Source: Sulfurospirillum sp036802865
Lineage (GTDB): Bacteria > Campylobacterota > Campylobacteria > Campylobacterales > Sulfurospirillaceae
Direction: 5' to 3'
NCBI RefSeq assembly: GCF_036802865.1
Contig: NZ_DAIRVK010000005.1
Coordinates: 186,001 to 250,000 of the forward strand
DNA length: 64,000 bases
Each line of letters begins with the position of its first letter. Positions within the stretch are counted from its first letter, which is position 1. The notes under the pieces are model-generated. The model made no database searches and was not told where the DNA came from. It worked only from the letters and a program-made list of their open reading frames with translations. Shown here one piece after another: positions 25,750 to 34,951 of the stretch. Made by a program: the position numbers and the translations under genes.

Positions 25750-28470
25750 ATGCTAAAAAAAATGTTAATCATTAATGGTGTTAAAACAACATTGGTTGCG
25801 GATGTAGAAGAAAAATTATCCGATGTTTTACGAAAGCAACTAGGACTTACGGGCACAAAAGTAGGTTGTAATAGTGGTGAATGTGGTACGTGTACGGTTA
25901 TTCTTAATGGTAAACTCGTTCGTGCCTGTATCACGAAGATGAAAAAAATTGAAGACAATGATGAAATCATCACCATTGAAGGTGTAGGTACTAAAGACAA
26001 GCTTCACCCACTTCAAATTGCATGGATGGTTTATGGTGCTGCACAATGTGGTTATTGTACACCAGGCTTCATCGTATCAGCTAAAGTTCTTTTAGAGCAA
26101 AATCCAAACCCAACACGTGAAGACATCAGAGACTGGTTCCAAAAAAATAAAAACCTTTGTCGCTGTACAGGTTATAAACCTCTCGTTGATGCCGTTATGG
26201 ATGCAGCAAAAATCATTAGAGGCGAGTTAGAACTTAAAGATTTTTGGAAAAAAATTCCAGAAGGTACGTCATTGGTTGGCTCATCGTATATCCGTCCTTC
26301 TGCAATGGCAAAAGTTATGGGAACATGGGATTTTGGTGCAGACCTAGGCTTAAAACTTCCAGCTAACACTCTACATGCAAAAATCGTCCAAGCTGAAGTT
26401 TCTCATGCAAATATTATCTCTATCGATACAGAAGAGGCTAAAAAAGTTCCGGGTGTTGTGGCAGTACTTACCTATAAAGATGTAAAAGGAACAAACCGCA
26501 TTAATGGTTTGGCTTTCCCTACCAATAAAGGTGATGGTTTAGATAGACCAATCTTAAATGATAAAAAAATCTTCCAATACGGTGATGCTATTGCTATCGT
26601 TTTGGCAGAGAATGAAAAAGCAGCACATGCGGGTGTTGATAAAGTTAAAGTAGAACTCGAAGTGTTACCAGCCTATATGAACGCTCCAGATGCAATGGCA
26701 GAAGATGCTATCGAAATTCATCCAGGTACTCCAAACGTCTACTTTAACAATCACATTAGTAAAGGGGCTGAGACTGCGCCTATTATGAAAGACGCTCCTT
26801 TTGTTGTGGAAGATAGCTTCTATACACAACGTCAACCGCACTTACCACTTGAGCCAGATGTTGGTTTTGGTTATGTGGATGATGATGGAAAGCTTATTAT
26901 TCACTCAAAAAGTATCGCACTTCATTTCCATGCATTGATGATTGCTGAGGGTGTGGGTATGAAAGCTGAAGATGTCTTTATCGTTCAAAACAATACGGGT
27001 GCTACTTTTGGTTATAAATTTAGTCCAACGATGGAAGGCTTACTCGGTGTTGCAACCATGGCAACAGGTAGACCAGTTTACCTTGAGTTCAATATGAAAC
27101 AACAAATTACTTACACAGGTAAGCGTTCACCATTCTGGACAACCATGAAAATGGCTGCTGATAAAAATGGCAAAATCTTAGCATTAGAATCAGATTGGAG
27201 TGTTGACCATGGTCCTTACTCAGAGTTTGGTGACTTGTTAACACAACGTGGTTTCCAATTTGGTGGTGCGGGTTATATGATTCCTAACATTCGTGGTAAT
27301 GGACGTACGGTATGTACAAACCATGGTTGGGGTTCAGCATTCCGTGGATACGGTGCTCCTGAGATTATGTTCCCTTCTGAAGTACTTATTGATGAATTGG
27401 CTGAAAAAGTGGGCATGGATCCGTTTGACTTCAGATACAAAAATATCTACAGACAAGGTGATACAACGCCAACAGGATGTTCTCCAGATGTCTTCTGTTT
27501 GGAAGAGTTGTTTGACAAAAGTCGCCCAGTATACGAATTAGCGAAAAAGACAGCCAAAGAGAAAAATGCAAAAGCGGCAGCTGATAAAAAATACGGTGTG
27601 GGTGTTTCTGTTAACATTTATGGTTGTGGTTTGGATGGTCCAGATTCTTCTGAAGCATGGGCAGAGATTACCGCAAAAGGCGTGACTGTGGGTAACTCAT
27701 GGGAAGATCATGGACAAGGTGCAGATGTGGGTACATTAACCTTTGCACATGAAACGCTAAAACCTCTCAATCTTAAACCAGAACAAGTTGATTTGGTCTT
27801 GAATGATATGACTAAAACACCAAACAGCGGACCAGCAGGCGGAAGTCGCTCGAATGTTGTAACCGGTAATGCAACCGTTGTGGCATGTCGTAATTTACTT
27901 GAAGCGCTGAAAAAACCAGATGGCACATACAGAACCTATGCAGAGATGATTGCAGAAGGCCGTGAAGTGAAATACATGGGTAAATGGACAGCGCCATGTA
28001 CCGACACACCACCAGATCATGGTCAAGGCAATCCATTTGCGGCGTATATGTACGGTGTTTGTATCGCTGAGGTTGAGGTCGATACTAAAACGGGTAAAAC
28101 CAATGTTGAGAAAATGACGTTGGCATCAGATGTTGGTACGATTATCAACAGACTTGTTGTTGATGGTCAAATGTATGGTGGTTTGGTTCAAGGTATCGGT
28201 TTGGCACTAACAGAAGACTTTGATGATCTTAAAAAACATACAACCTTAACAGGATGTGGTATTCCAAAAATCAAAGATGTCCCTGACAATCTTGATCTTA
28301 TCTATACCGAATACCAAAGACCAAACAGCTTACTAGGCGCTTCAGGTGCGGGTGAAATGCCTCTTGCGGCTCCACATGCGGCAATTATTAACGCTATCTA
28401 CAATGCGTGTGGTGCGAGAGTAACTCACTTACCAGCACGTCCAGAAAAAGTTTTAGCAGCTATGGCTTAA
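25750..28470 (+). CDS. mop: Mop-type molybdenum aldehyde oxidoreductase
   Basis: A 906-residue single-chain member of the xanthine oxidase family that oxidises aldehydes to acids. Length and sequence track the Desulfovibrio gigas enzyme (907 residues) from end to end, as I remember it. Domains: plant-type 2Fe-2S (GCNSGECGTC with a later RAC), a second 2Fe-2S (QCGYCTPG, CRCTGYKPL), then the large Mo-binding region (SAFRGYGAPE, GPAGGSRSNVVTGN). The catalytic base lies in GASGAGEMPLAAPHA. There is no FAD domain, so electrons leave by another route. AAGG precedes the ATG. A strong hairpin follows, then nine accessory genes including xdhC. Probably cytoplasmic or exported folded by an unseen route; no signal peptide is seen. 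Confidence 0.95.
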   Translation: MLKKMLIINGVKTTLVADVEEKLSDVLRKQLGLTGTKVGCNSGECGTCTVILNGKLVRACITKMKKIEDNDEIITIEGVGTKDKLHPLQIAWMVYGAAQCGYCTPGFIVSAKVLLEQNPNPTREDIRDWFQKNKNLCRCTGYKPLVDAVMDAAKIIRGELELKDFWKKIPEGTSLVGSSYIRPSAMAKVMGTWDFGADLGLKLPANTLHAKIVQAEVSHANIISIDTEEAKKVPGVVAVLTYKDVKGTNRINGLAFPTNKGDGLDRPILNDKKIFQYGDAIAIVLAENEKAAHAGVDKVKVELEVLPAYMNAPDAMAEDAIEIHPGTPNVYFNNHISKGAETAPIMKDAPFVVEDSFYTQRQPHLPLEPDVGFGYVDDDGKLIIHSKSIALHFHALMIAEGVGMKAEDVFIVQNNTGATFGYKFSPTMEGLLGVATMATGRPVYLEFNMKQQITYTGKRSPFWTTMKMAADKNGKILALESDWSVDHGPYSEFGDLLTQRGFQFGGAGYMIPNIRGNGRTVCTNHGWGSAFRGYGAPEIMFPSEVLIDELAEKVGMDPFDFRYKNIYRQGDTTPTGCSPDVFCLEELFDKSRPVYELAKKTAKEKNAKAAADKKYGVGVSVNIYGCGLDGPDSSEAWAEITAKGVTVGNSWEDHGQGADVGTLTFAHETLKPLNLKPEQVDLVLNDMTKTPNSGPAGGSRSNVVTGNATVVACRNLLEALKKPDGTYRTYAEMIAEGREVKYMGKWTAPCTDTPPDHGQGNPFAAYMYGVCIAEVEVDTKTGKTNVEKMTLASDVGTIINRLVVDGQMYGGLVQGIGLALTEDFDDLKKHTTLTGCGIPKIKDVPDNLDLIYTEYQRPNSLLGASGAGEMPLAAPHAAIINAIYNACGARVTHLPARPEKVLAAMA

Positions 28471-28490
28471 TGTAGCAACGTTGTAAGCAT

Positions 28491-28518
28491 GCGTGAGATA
28501 CCGAGCCGTATCTCACGC
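28491..28518 (+). terminator. terminator after mop
   Basis: GCGTGAGATAC / GTATCTCACGC, perfect 11-bp arms with a 6-nt loop, followed by ACATTTTTGTTTTTTAT. It separates mop from the accessory genes, allowing more mop message than accessory message. Confidence 0.8.
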
Positions 28519-28556
28519 ACATTTTTGTTTTTTATACGATAGCTGAGGATAGTAGA

Positions 28557-30923
28557 ATGGATTTAGATAAATTATTGGAAATTGGAAATCAATGTATTCA
28601 TTCAGAGCCTCCCGTATGCGTGGCATCGTGTCCGGTTCATCTGGATGTGATAGCTTTTGTGTCTGAAATTGAAAAAGGTGATTTTGCTAAAGCGTATAAG
28701 GTTATGGAAAACAAGATACCTTTTAGCAGGCTTATTGGAAAGATTTGTGACCACCCTTGTGAAACGCAGTGCGTGAGAAAAGAGGCTGGTGGAAGTATAC
28801 GCATCAGCGAACTTGAAAAAACGGTGATTGATTTAGGCTATGTGCCTCCTAAAAAACCACTGCTTTTGCCCAAAAACAAAGGCAACGTCGCCATTATCGG
28901 CGGAGGACTCAGTGGGTGTGTTGCAGCGGTTGAGCTGGATAAAAAAGGGTATAAAGTCACTGTTTATGAAAAAACAAACCGCTTAGGTGGAAGCATTTGG
29001 GAGTATGAAGGTAAAGGCTTAGAGACCTCAGTCATTGAAGAAGAACTTTTGGTGGTTGCCAAAAAAGGCATAACAATTTGCTACAACACCGAAGTTTCAG
29101 AAGAAAATCTCAACAGTTATAGCGAACAATACGATGCGATTTATTTAGCTACTGGGTCTTGGAACAAAGCGTATAGCATTAACCAAGATACATTTCAAGT
29201 CGGTGAATCTTCCTTATTTGTAGGTGGAAAAATTCAAAGCCAAAACAACTCGGTTATTGATAGCGTCAGCTCAGGAAGACGAGCAACAGTCTCAATTGAT
29301 CGTTACATTAACAAAACCTCTATGCTCGCTTCAAGAGAGCGTGAGGGTATATTTGAAACAAAATTAAAATATAAAATTGACACCGTAAACCCTGTTGATA
29401 CAGTGGTTAAAACAGCCACGGTTTACACTGATACTGAAGCACAAGAAGAAGCCACACGATGCTTAAAATGCCAATGCGATGCGTGTATCAAAGCGTGTGT
29501 GCATATGCAACGTTTTTCCATCACTCCCGATCAATATATCAGAAGTATCAGTCATAATGAACGGATTGTTCTAGGAAATAGAACTGCCAATTTGATGATC
29601 AACTCCTGTACCGAGTGTGGTTTGTGCAAAGAGGTTTGTCCTGTAGGTATTGGTATGGCAGACATTATTCATGCTACGCGTGAAAGCATGGTCGAGCGTG
29701 GGAAAATGCCACTTTCGGCGCATGACTTTGCCCTTAAAGACATGCAATTTAGCCACAGTGATTACTTCTCCATGGTGCGTAAACAGCCGAGTAAAGAACA
29801 ATCCAAAGACCTCTTTTACTACCCAGTCATCGCCTTTTCAAAATACGCAAGAGGCTTGTACAAGGGATCTGGAAAAACAGGGTATCTTTTTTACCCAGGG
29901 TGTCAGCTGAGCTCTACGCACACCGATTACATCGGCGATATTTATAAACATCTTGTTGGTGCTATCAAAGAGAAAGACGCTGACAACGATGTCGGGCTTT
30001 ATTTGGGTTGTTGTGGAGCGCCTGCGGATTGGGCTGGAAGGCTTGATTTGATGCCTGAGAGTATTGAAAAAATTCATAAGACATGGGAAGAGATGGGAGA
30101 GCCTACGTTTATCTTAGCCTGTTCGAGTTGTGCTGCGACATTTGAGAAATACTTACCAAAGATTAAAACCATCTCGTTGTGGGAAGTGTTTGAAAAATAC
30201 GGTTTGCCTGAAGTTGATATCAAAAAAGGCAAACGAGAGCTTTGCATTCACGATGCCTGCGCTACCAGACATAATTCAGGGCTTCATGACAGTGTACGTA
30301 GCATTGTCAAAACATTAGGCTACACCATCCAAGAGCTGGAATTCTCCAAAGAGAAAGCAAAATGTTGTGGCTATGGTGGCTTGGTTTCAAATGCTAACCC
30401 TGAACAAGCGGGTGACTTTGTCAAAGATCGCATCAGCGAGAGCGAGCAAGATGTTCTGGTTTACTGTGCGATGTGTAAAGATGCCCTAGTGAAGGGCAAT
30501 AAGAGAGCGTATCATCTTTTAGACATCATTTATGGCAATGAAGTGAACCAAGAGGAGCCTCAAAAAATGCCAACGCTCTCAGAGCGCCAAAACAATCGTA
30601 AACGACTGAAAAACCAACTTCTAAAAGAGATATGGAACGAAGAAGAGGAGAGTGCTGTGAGCAATACCTATAGTTTTACCCTACATGTCCCCGATGAAAT
30701 CGTCACATTGATGGAAAAGCGATTTATTTTACTCAGTGATGTTGAGAAAGTGGTGGAAAACTCTATTACACACAAAGAGCGATTTTTTAACCCTGAAACA
30801 TCAGACTATCTCGCACGCCTTAGAGTTCAAAACGTGACGTTTTGGGTGAAATACGAAGAAAATGGCAATGACATTACGCTTAAAGATGTGTACAGTCACC
30901 GCATGGAAGTAGTGGAGGGTTAA
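28557..30923 (+). CDS. fused FAD/NAD(P) oxidoreductase, Fe-S dicluster and CCG-domain protein
   Basis: A 788-residue fusion. The N-terminus is a GltD/DPYD-type Fe-S region (CVASCPVHLDVIAF, CDHPCETQCVRKEAGG). A Rossmann FAD site follows (VAIIGGGLSGCVAAVELDKK, VYEKTNRLGGS). About residues 300-370 hold a cysteine-rich ferredoxin-like part (CLKCQCDACIKAC and CTECGLCKEVCPVG). Two CCG domains as in HdrB/GlpC follow (FYPGCQ, GLYLGCCGAPADWAGR, AKCCGYGG). A C-terminal tail of about 90 residues (from YSFTLHVPD) is unassigned. I recall the family being named pyridine nucleotide-disulfide oxidoreductase/dicluster-binding protein near Desulfovibrio mop. It may move electrons between Mop and another carrier, or serve cofactor synthesis. 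First gene of the accessory operon, behind GAGG. Confidence 0.85.
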   Translation: MDLDKLLEIGNQCIHSEPPVCVASCPVHLDVIAFVSEIEKGDFAKAYKVMENKIPFSRLIGKICDHPCETQCVRKEAGGSIRISELEKTVIDLGYVPPKKPLLLPKNKGNVAIIGGGLSGCVAAVELDKKGYKVTVYEKTNRLGGSIWEYEGKGLETSVIEEELLVVAKKGITICYNTEVSEENLNSYSEQYDAIYLATGSWNKAYSINQDTFQVGESSLFVGGKIQSQNNSVIDSVSSGRRATVSIDRYINKTSMLASREREGIFETKLKYKIDTVNPVDTVVKTATVYTDTEAQEEATRCLKCQCDACIKACVHMQRFSITPDQYIRSISHNERIVLGNRTANLMINSCTECGLCKEVCPVGIGMADIIHATRESMVERGKMPLSAHDFALKDMQFSHSDYFSMVRKQPSKEQSKDLFYYPVIAFSKYARGLYKGSGKTGYLFYPGCQLSSTHTDYIGDIYKHLVGAIKEKDADNDVGLYLGCCGAPADWAGRLDLMPESIEKIHKTWEEMGEPTFILACSSCAATFEKYLPKIKTISLWEVFEKYGLPEVDIKKGKRELCIHDACATRHNSGLHDSVRSIVKTLGYTIQELEFSKEKAKCCGYGGLVSNANPEQAGDFVKDRISESEQDVLVYCAMCKDALVKGNKRAYHLLDIIYGNEVNQEEPQKMPTLSERQNNRKRLKNQLLKEIWNEEEESAVSNTYSFTLHVPDEIVTLMEKRFILLSDVEKVVENSITHKERFFNPETSDYLARLRVQNVTFWVKYEENGNDITLKDVYSHRMEVVEG

Positions 30924-30924
30924 G

Positions 30925-31131
30925 ATGAGTGATCAAATCGATAAAACAACCGTATGGATATGTGATAAGTGCCAAAAAGCATTGGTAATCCAAAAGTTAA
31001 AAGTGCGCTACTTAGAGGGTAACTTTGAAGTCGACCTTTTAAAATGCCCAGAGTGCAATATGGCGTTTATTAGTGATGATTTGGCGTTAGGCAAGATACT
31101 TGAAGTTGAAAAAAGCTTAGAGGACAAATAA
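30925..31131 (+). CDS. small two-CxxC redox or zinc-ribbon protein (DVU_1557-like)
   Basis: A 68-residue protein with ICDKCQK and KCPECNM, giving a four-cysteine knuckle that could bind zinc or iron. Between them lies KLKVRYLEGNFEVDLL. It starts one base after the stop of the 788-residue oxidoreductase and ends one base before the methyltransferase, so it is a fixed part of the operon. It matches my memory of the DVU_1557 family; function unknown. Confidence 0.75.
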   Translation: MSDQIDKTTVWICDKCQKALVIQKLKVRYLEGNFEVDLLKCPECNMAFISDDLALGKILEVEKSLEDK

Positions 31132-31132
31132 C

Positions 31133-31864
31133 ATGCCTACGTGTAATCTCTATGAAAGCAGCTGTATGCAAGAAGCCACAGGCGATACTCTTCGCCCAGG
31201 AGGCTTCAAGCTGACTGAAAAAGCGCTCAATTTTTGTGGATTAAATGAGCAGACTCGTGTGCTTGATTTAGGGTGTGGCATGGGTGCAACAGTGGCTTAT
31301 TTGTTTCAAAATCATGGGATTAACGTGGTGGGGCTTGACCCTTCTTCTAAGTTACTTAATATCGCAAAAGTGAAAAATCCTTTTGCAACTTTTGTTACTG
31401 GTTCGGGAGATTCGCTTCCGTTTGACAATAAGAGCTTTGAGTGTGTTTTGGCAGAGTGTACGTTGTCTTTGATGCATGATTTACACGTAACACTAAATGA
31501 GATACACAGAGTTTTGGAGAAAGACGGTTGGTTTGTGATACACGATGTTTATGCCAAAAAACCTGAGTTTCTAAGCAACATGAACCATTTTTCTATGACG
31601 TCGTGTATGCGGGGAATGCATGATTTGGCTTCTTTAAAAGAGGTATTGGAGACGATTGGTTTTGAGGTTATGCTTTTGGAAGATTGTAGTCAACTTCTTA
31701 AAGAGCTTATGGTCAAAATCATCTTTTCACATGGCTCTATGGGGGCATTTTGGGGAAAAACTATTGAAGGTGAAGCGCTTCAAACGTGCTGTTCTTTTGA
31801 AGACAATATTAAACAATGTAAACCAGGTTATTTTATGTTAATCGCTAAAAAAGGAGAAAAGTAA
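31133..31864 (+). CDS. class I SAM-dependent methyltransferase (DVU_1556-like)
   Basis: A 243-residue Rossmann methyltransferase. Motif I is VLDLGCGMGATVAYL, the acidic residue after beta-2 is in VVGLDPSS, and the post-I/IV region is FECVLAECTLSLM. The N-terminus is unusual, with two cysteines and the segment TLRPGGFKLTEKAL, which I associate with this specific family. HDVYAKKPE and CQLL-type cysteine spacing near the C-terminus could bind a metal. The substrate is unknown; small-molecule methylation within cofactor assembly is my inference. Its stop overlaps the next start by one base. Confidence 0.8.
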   Translation: MPTCNLYESSCMQEATGDTLRPGGFKLTEKALNFCGLNEQTRVLDLGCGMGATVAYLFQNHGINVVGLDPSSKLLNIAKVKNPFATFVTGSGDSLPFDNKSFECVLAECTLSLMHDLHVTLNEIHRVLEKDGWFVIHDVYAKKPEFLSNMNHFSMTSCMRGMHDLASLKEVLETIGFEVMLLEDCSQLLKELMVKIIFSHGSMGAFWGKTIEGEALQTCCSFEDNIKQCKPGYFMLIAKKGEK

Positions 31865-32310
31865 TGGATGATTTATCACTACGCTTATTTAAATTCTCAT
31901 CTGAGGGATTTTGCTGTGCTCAGATCATGTATAAGCTCGCTCTTGAAGATGAAGATACGAAAAATGATGACCTCATACGTTCAGCGCAAGGTCTTTGTAG
32001 GGGTATCGCCGATACACAGAAAACCTGTGGTGTGCTCACTGGAGGCATAGGTGTTTTAGGGCTTTACGGTGCAAAGGGCAATGAAAGTGAAGATGCAAAA
32101 GAAGATTTTGCGCACATGGTTCATGAATTTCACACGTGGTTTAAAACCGAATTTGGCACAACAAAATGTGTTACGCTCATTGGTGAGAGGGATTTTACAA
32201 GTGCCGATCAGAGTTTTAAGCCTATCTGTGCAGGAATGATTCAAAAAGCGTATGTCAAAGTCTATGAGATTTTGCAAGAACATGGCTATGAGTACGGAAA
32301 TAGAGGGTAG
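31864..32310 (+). CDS. C_GCAxxG_C_C family protein (DVU_1555-like)
   Basis: A 148-residue protein of the cysteine-patterned C_GCAxxG_C_C family. The signature cysteines appear in order: SSEGFCCAQIM, LCRGIADTQKTCGVLTGGIG, a KCVTLIG Cys and a late ICAGMIQKA Cys. Such proteins are presumed redox or metal-binding, and often neighbour oxidoreductases. Helical and soluble. It is wedged between methyltransferase and radical SAM genes, with a one-base overlap upstream and 5 bp downstream. Function unknown. Confidence 0.8.
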   Translation: MDDLSLRLFKFSSEGFCCAQIMYKLALEDEDTKNDDLIRSAQGLCRGIADTQKTCGVLTGGIGVLGLYGAKGNESEDAKEDFAHMVHEFHTWFKTEFGTTKCVTLIGERDFTSADQSFKPICAGMIQKAYVKVYEILQEHGYEYGNRG

Positions 32311-32315
32311 ATGCG

Positions 32316-33656
32316 ATGACTCTGAATCCTTTGATGCACACGGAAAGTCTCTGTCCTATTTGCTTGCGTAAGCTTGAAGCGTTTATCGTCGAAGAGGATG
32401 ATTGTGCTTACATGTTGAAAACCTGTTTGGAACATGGATTCTTTAAAACGGTTTTATGGCGCGGCAAAACACCGATGCATGCGTGGATACGCCCTAAAGA
32501 GCGGGCTTACATAAAAAATCCTATTACCCAAGTGGATCAAGGGTGCCCGTTTGATTGCGGATTGTGCACAGCGCATCGACAACACACGTGTACGGCACTT
32601 ATTGAAGTGACAACGCGTTGTAATTTAAGCTGTCATTTTTGTTTTGCTGACGCGCTTGAAGGCAAAAGTAAAGACCCGTCATTAAAGCAGTTGCGTTTTC
32701 AATTTGAGAGTATTTTAAAAGCCTCTGGAAAGTGCAATATTCAACTCTCAGGTGGTGAACCAACGGTGAGAGATGATTTGGCGGAGATTATTCGCATAGG
32801 TGTGAGCTTAGGCTTTCCTTTCATTCAAGTCAATACCAACGGTATCCGTATGGCAAAAGATGAAATATATGTGAAAGGTTTAAAAGAAGCAGGGCTTAAC
32901 TCTGTCTTTTTACAATTTGATGGAGTTGATGATGCTATTTATGAAAAATTACGCGGGAGGGCTTTGTTTGATGTTAAATGCCAAGCGATTGAAAACTGCC
33001 GAAAGTATGGCATCGGGGTGGTGCTGGTTCCTACCATCGTGCCTAATACAAATGTGGATAGCATCGGCGAAATTATACGCTTTGGCATAAGCAAAACTCC
33101 CACCGTTCGAGGGGTTCATTTTCAACCTGTCAGTTACTTTGGGCGAATTCCTAAAGCACCTCGTGATGAAGAGAGAATTACTTTGCCTGAAGTGATGGAG
33201 TGCATTTGTGAGCAAACCGATCATATGATTAGCTTGCAAAGTATGCAACCTCCCGGATGTGAAAATGCGCTCTGCTCTTTTAATGGCAATTATTTGATAG
33301 AAGAGGGTGTTTTAAAGCCTGTGACAAAGAGGGCGTGTTGTTCAAGTGAGAGCGAAAAAGCAGAAGTGGGTGCTACGAAAGCTAAAGCCTTTGTGGCTCG
33401 TAATTGGTCGTATCAAAAACAGGTTGAAAACGAGAAGCTTTCGGACTGGGACAAGATACTCAGTGCCATTGCCAACAACGCGTTTAGCATTTCAGGTATG
33501 GCATTTCAAGACGCATGGAATGTTAATCTAGAACGTATCAAAGAGTGTTGCATTCATATCTCTACCCTTGATGGGAGGTTGATTCCTTTTTGTATGTATA
33601 ACATCACCAACAAAGAGGGTGAATCCCTTTACCGTGGTTCAAAGTGGATACGATGA
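32316..33656 (+). CDS. radical SAM enzyme (TrsS-like)
   Basis: A 446-residue radical SAM protein. The cluster motif is CNLSCHFC (CxxxCxxC), followed by the SAM-binding LSGGEPTVRDDL. Before it lies a cysteine-rich N-terminus: CPICLRK, KTCLEHG, and GCPFDCGLCTAHRQHTC, probably a metal site. Extra cysteines follow (PPGCENALCSF, KRACCSS, ECCIHIS). The N-terminal plan resembles the archaeal tetraether-synthase and MJ0619 group. From memory, the bacterial family in mop clusters is called TrsS and is sometimes a selenoprotein; here all such positions read as Cys. Reaction unknown. The stop overlaps the ligase start. Confidence 0.82.
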   Translation: MTLNPLMHTESLCPICLRKLEAFIVEEDDCAYMLKTCLEHGFFKTVLWRGKTPMHAWIRPKERAYIKNPITQVDQGCPFDCGLCTAHRQHTCTALIEVTTRCNLSCHFCFADALEGKSKDPSLKQLRFQFESILKASGKCNIQLSGGEPTVRDDLAEIIRIGVSLGFPFIQVNTNGIRMAKDEIYVKGLKEAGLNSVFLQFDGVDDAIYEKLRGRALFDVKCQAIENCRKYGIGVVLVPTIVPNTNVDSIGEIIRFGISKTPTVRGVHFQPVSYFGRIPKAPRDEERITLPEVMECICEQTDHMISLQSMQPPGCENALCSFNGNYLIEEGVLKPVTKRACCSSESEKAEVGATKAKAFVARNWSYQKQVENEKLSDWDKILSAIANNAFSISGMAFQDAWNVNLERIKECCIHISTLDGRLIPFCMYNITNKEGESLYRGSKWIR

Positions 33657-34948
33657 ACGTAACACCTTTAGAGCATTGGATACTCACACGCACTCAACCA
33701 GCGCAAAAAAGCCAAGAGGCTTTACGGGCATATCAGTTTGGCGAACTCCTTAAAGCATTAACCTATGCAAAAGATAAAAGCCGCTTTTATCAAACCGCAT
33801 TGGAAACTATTGACCTAAGCGCTATTAGATCTCTTAAAGATTTTGAGAAAATTCCTTTTACAACACCCGCAGATATTAAACACAATGCCTACGACTTTGT
33901 GTGTGTTTCGAGTAACGATATTGATCGTATTGTGACACTCAATACTTCAGGTACAACGGGTGATGAGAAGCGCATCTTTTTTACGCATGAGGATTTAGAA
34001 GCGACCATCGACTTTTTTCAACACGGTATGCACTGTCTTGTCGATGCGAGCGATAAAGTGATGGTGCTACTTCCTGGTCCCGCATATGGAAGCATTGGGG
34101 ATTTACTCAAGAAAGCATTGGCTAAAAGTGGCATTGAGTGCATCGTGCATGGTGTGTTAAATGATGTTGAAAAAACGGCTTTGTGCATTCAAAAAAACAA
34201 TATTACGTGTATTGTGGGTATCCCTATGCAAGTATTTTATTTGAGCAAACTAAAGCCAGATGTCTTTTACACTCATATCAAAAAAGTTCTTTTGAGCACC
34301 GACTATGTGCCTGATGCCCTAGTAGAGGCATTAAGCTATAAGGGTGCATGCAAGGTCTTTAACCATTACGGTATGACGGAAATGGGATACGGTGGAGGCG
34401 TTGAGTGCGAATGTCTGGGTGGCTACCATTTAAGAGAGAATGATCTCTATTTTGAAATCGTAGATCCTATCACGGGAGCTCTTGTGGAAGACGGTGTGTA
34501 CGGAGAGGTTGTCTTTACAACGCTTCATCGCCAAGCAATGCCCCTCATTCGTTATCGAACGGGCGATATGGCACGTTTTTCTACGCAACCTTGTGCATGT
34601 GGAACATTTTTACGAACGATGGAAAAAGTCCTCGGTCGCATCGACAATAAAATAGAGATTAACCAGCATGAAATTCATTTGAGAGATATGGATGAAATTC
34701 TGTTGAAGTTTGGTGCTATTTTAGATTATAAGCTTACGATGAGTGAGAATAATGCTTTACATATCCAACTTATTCTTACCCATAAATCGGAGTGTGAAGC
34801 ACTTAAAAAAGTGATCGTTCAGCAAATCAAAGAGCGATTTGCCTTTATGTTCGAACTTACCATAGAGGCGAAGGAAGACGACCATTCCATCAACATAACC
34901 AACAGCATGATTAAAAGAAAATTACATCATTATAGACAAGGAAACTAA
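33653..34948 (+). CDS. PaaK-like AMP-dependent acyl ligase (DVU_1553-like)
   Basis: A 431-residue adenylate-forming enzyme of the phenylacetate-CoA ligase type. The P-loop is TLNTSGTTGDEKRIFF; HYGMTEMGYGGG, IRYRTGDMARF and the Cys pair CACGTF follow. The C-terminal domain (VLGRIDNKIE onward) is complete. ATG at 33653 overlaps the radical SAM stop (ATGA); a GTG three codons upstream is possible. It should activate a carboxylate as an acyl-AMP and pass it to CoA or another thiol or amine. The carboxylate could be the product of Mop or part of a cofactor being built; both are conjecture. Confidence 0.85.
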   Translation: MNVTPLEHWILTRTQPAQKSQEALRAYQFGELLKALTYAKDKSRFYQTALETIDLSAIRSLKDFEKIPFTTPADIKHNAYDFVCVSSNDIDRIVTLNTSGTTGDEKRIFFTHEDLEATIDFFQHGMHCLVDASDKVMVLLPGPAYGSIGDLLKKALAKSGIECIVHGVLNDVEKTALCIQKNNITCIVGIPMQVFYLSKLKPDVFYTHIKKVLLSTDYVPDALVEALSYKGACKVFNHYGMTEMGYGGGVECECLGGYHLRENDLYFEIVDPITGALVEDGVYGEVVFTTLHRQAMPLIRYRTGDMARFSTQPCACGTFLRTMEKVLGRIDNKIEINQHEIHLRDMDEILLKFGAILDYKLTMSENNALHIQLILTHKSECEALKKVIVQQIKERFAFMFELTIEAKEDDHSINITNSMIKRKLHHYRQGN

Positions 34949-34951
34949 CGT

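Noticed and set aside
25614..26000. Minus-strand frame overlapping the mop leader and start
   Set aside because: Covers the Fe-S coding region of mop in antisense; no conserved domain and it would conflict with the structured leader.
32316..33656. Radical SAM protein as a tetraether lipid synthase
   Set aside because: The resemblance is in the N-terminal cysteine pattern; context is a molybdoenzyme operon and no lipid genes are near.
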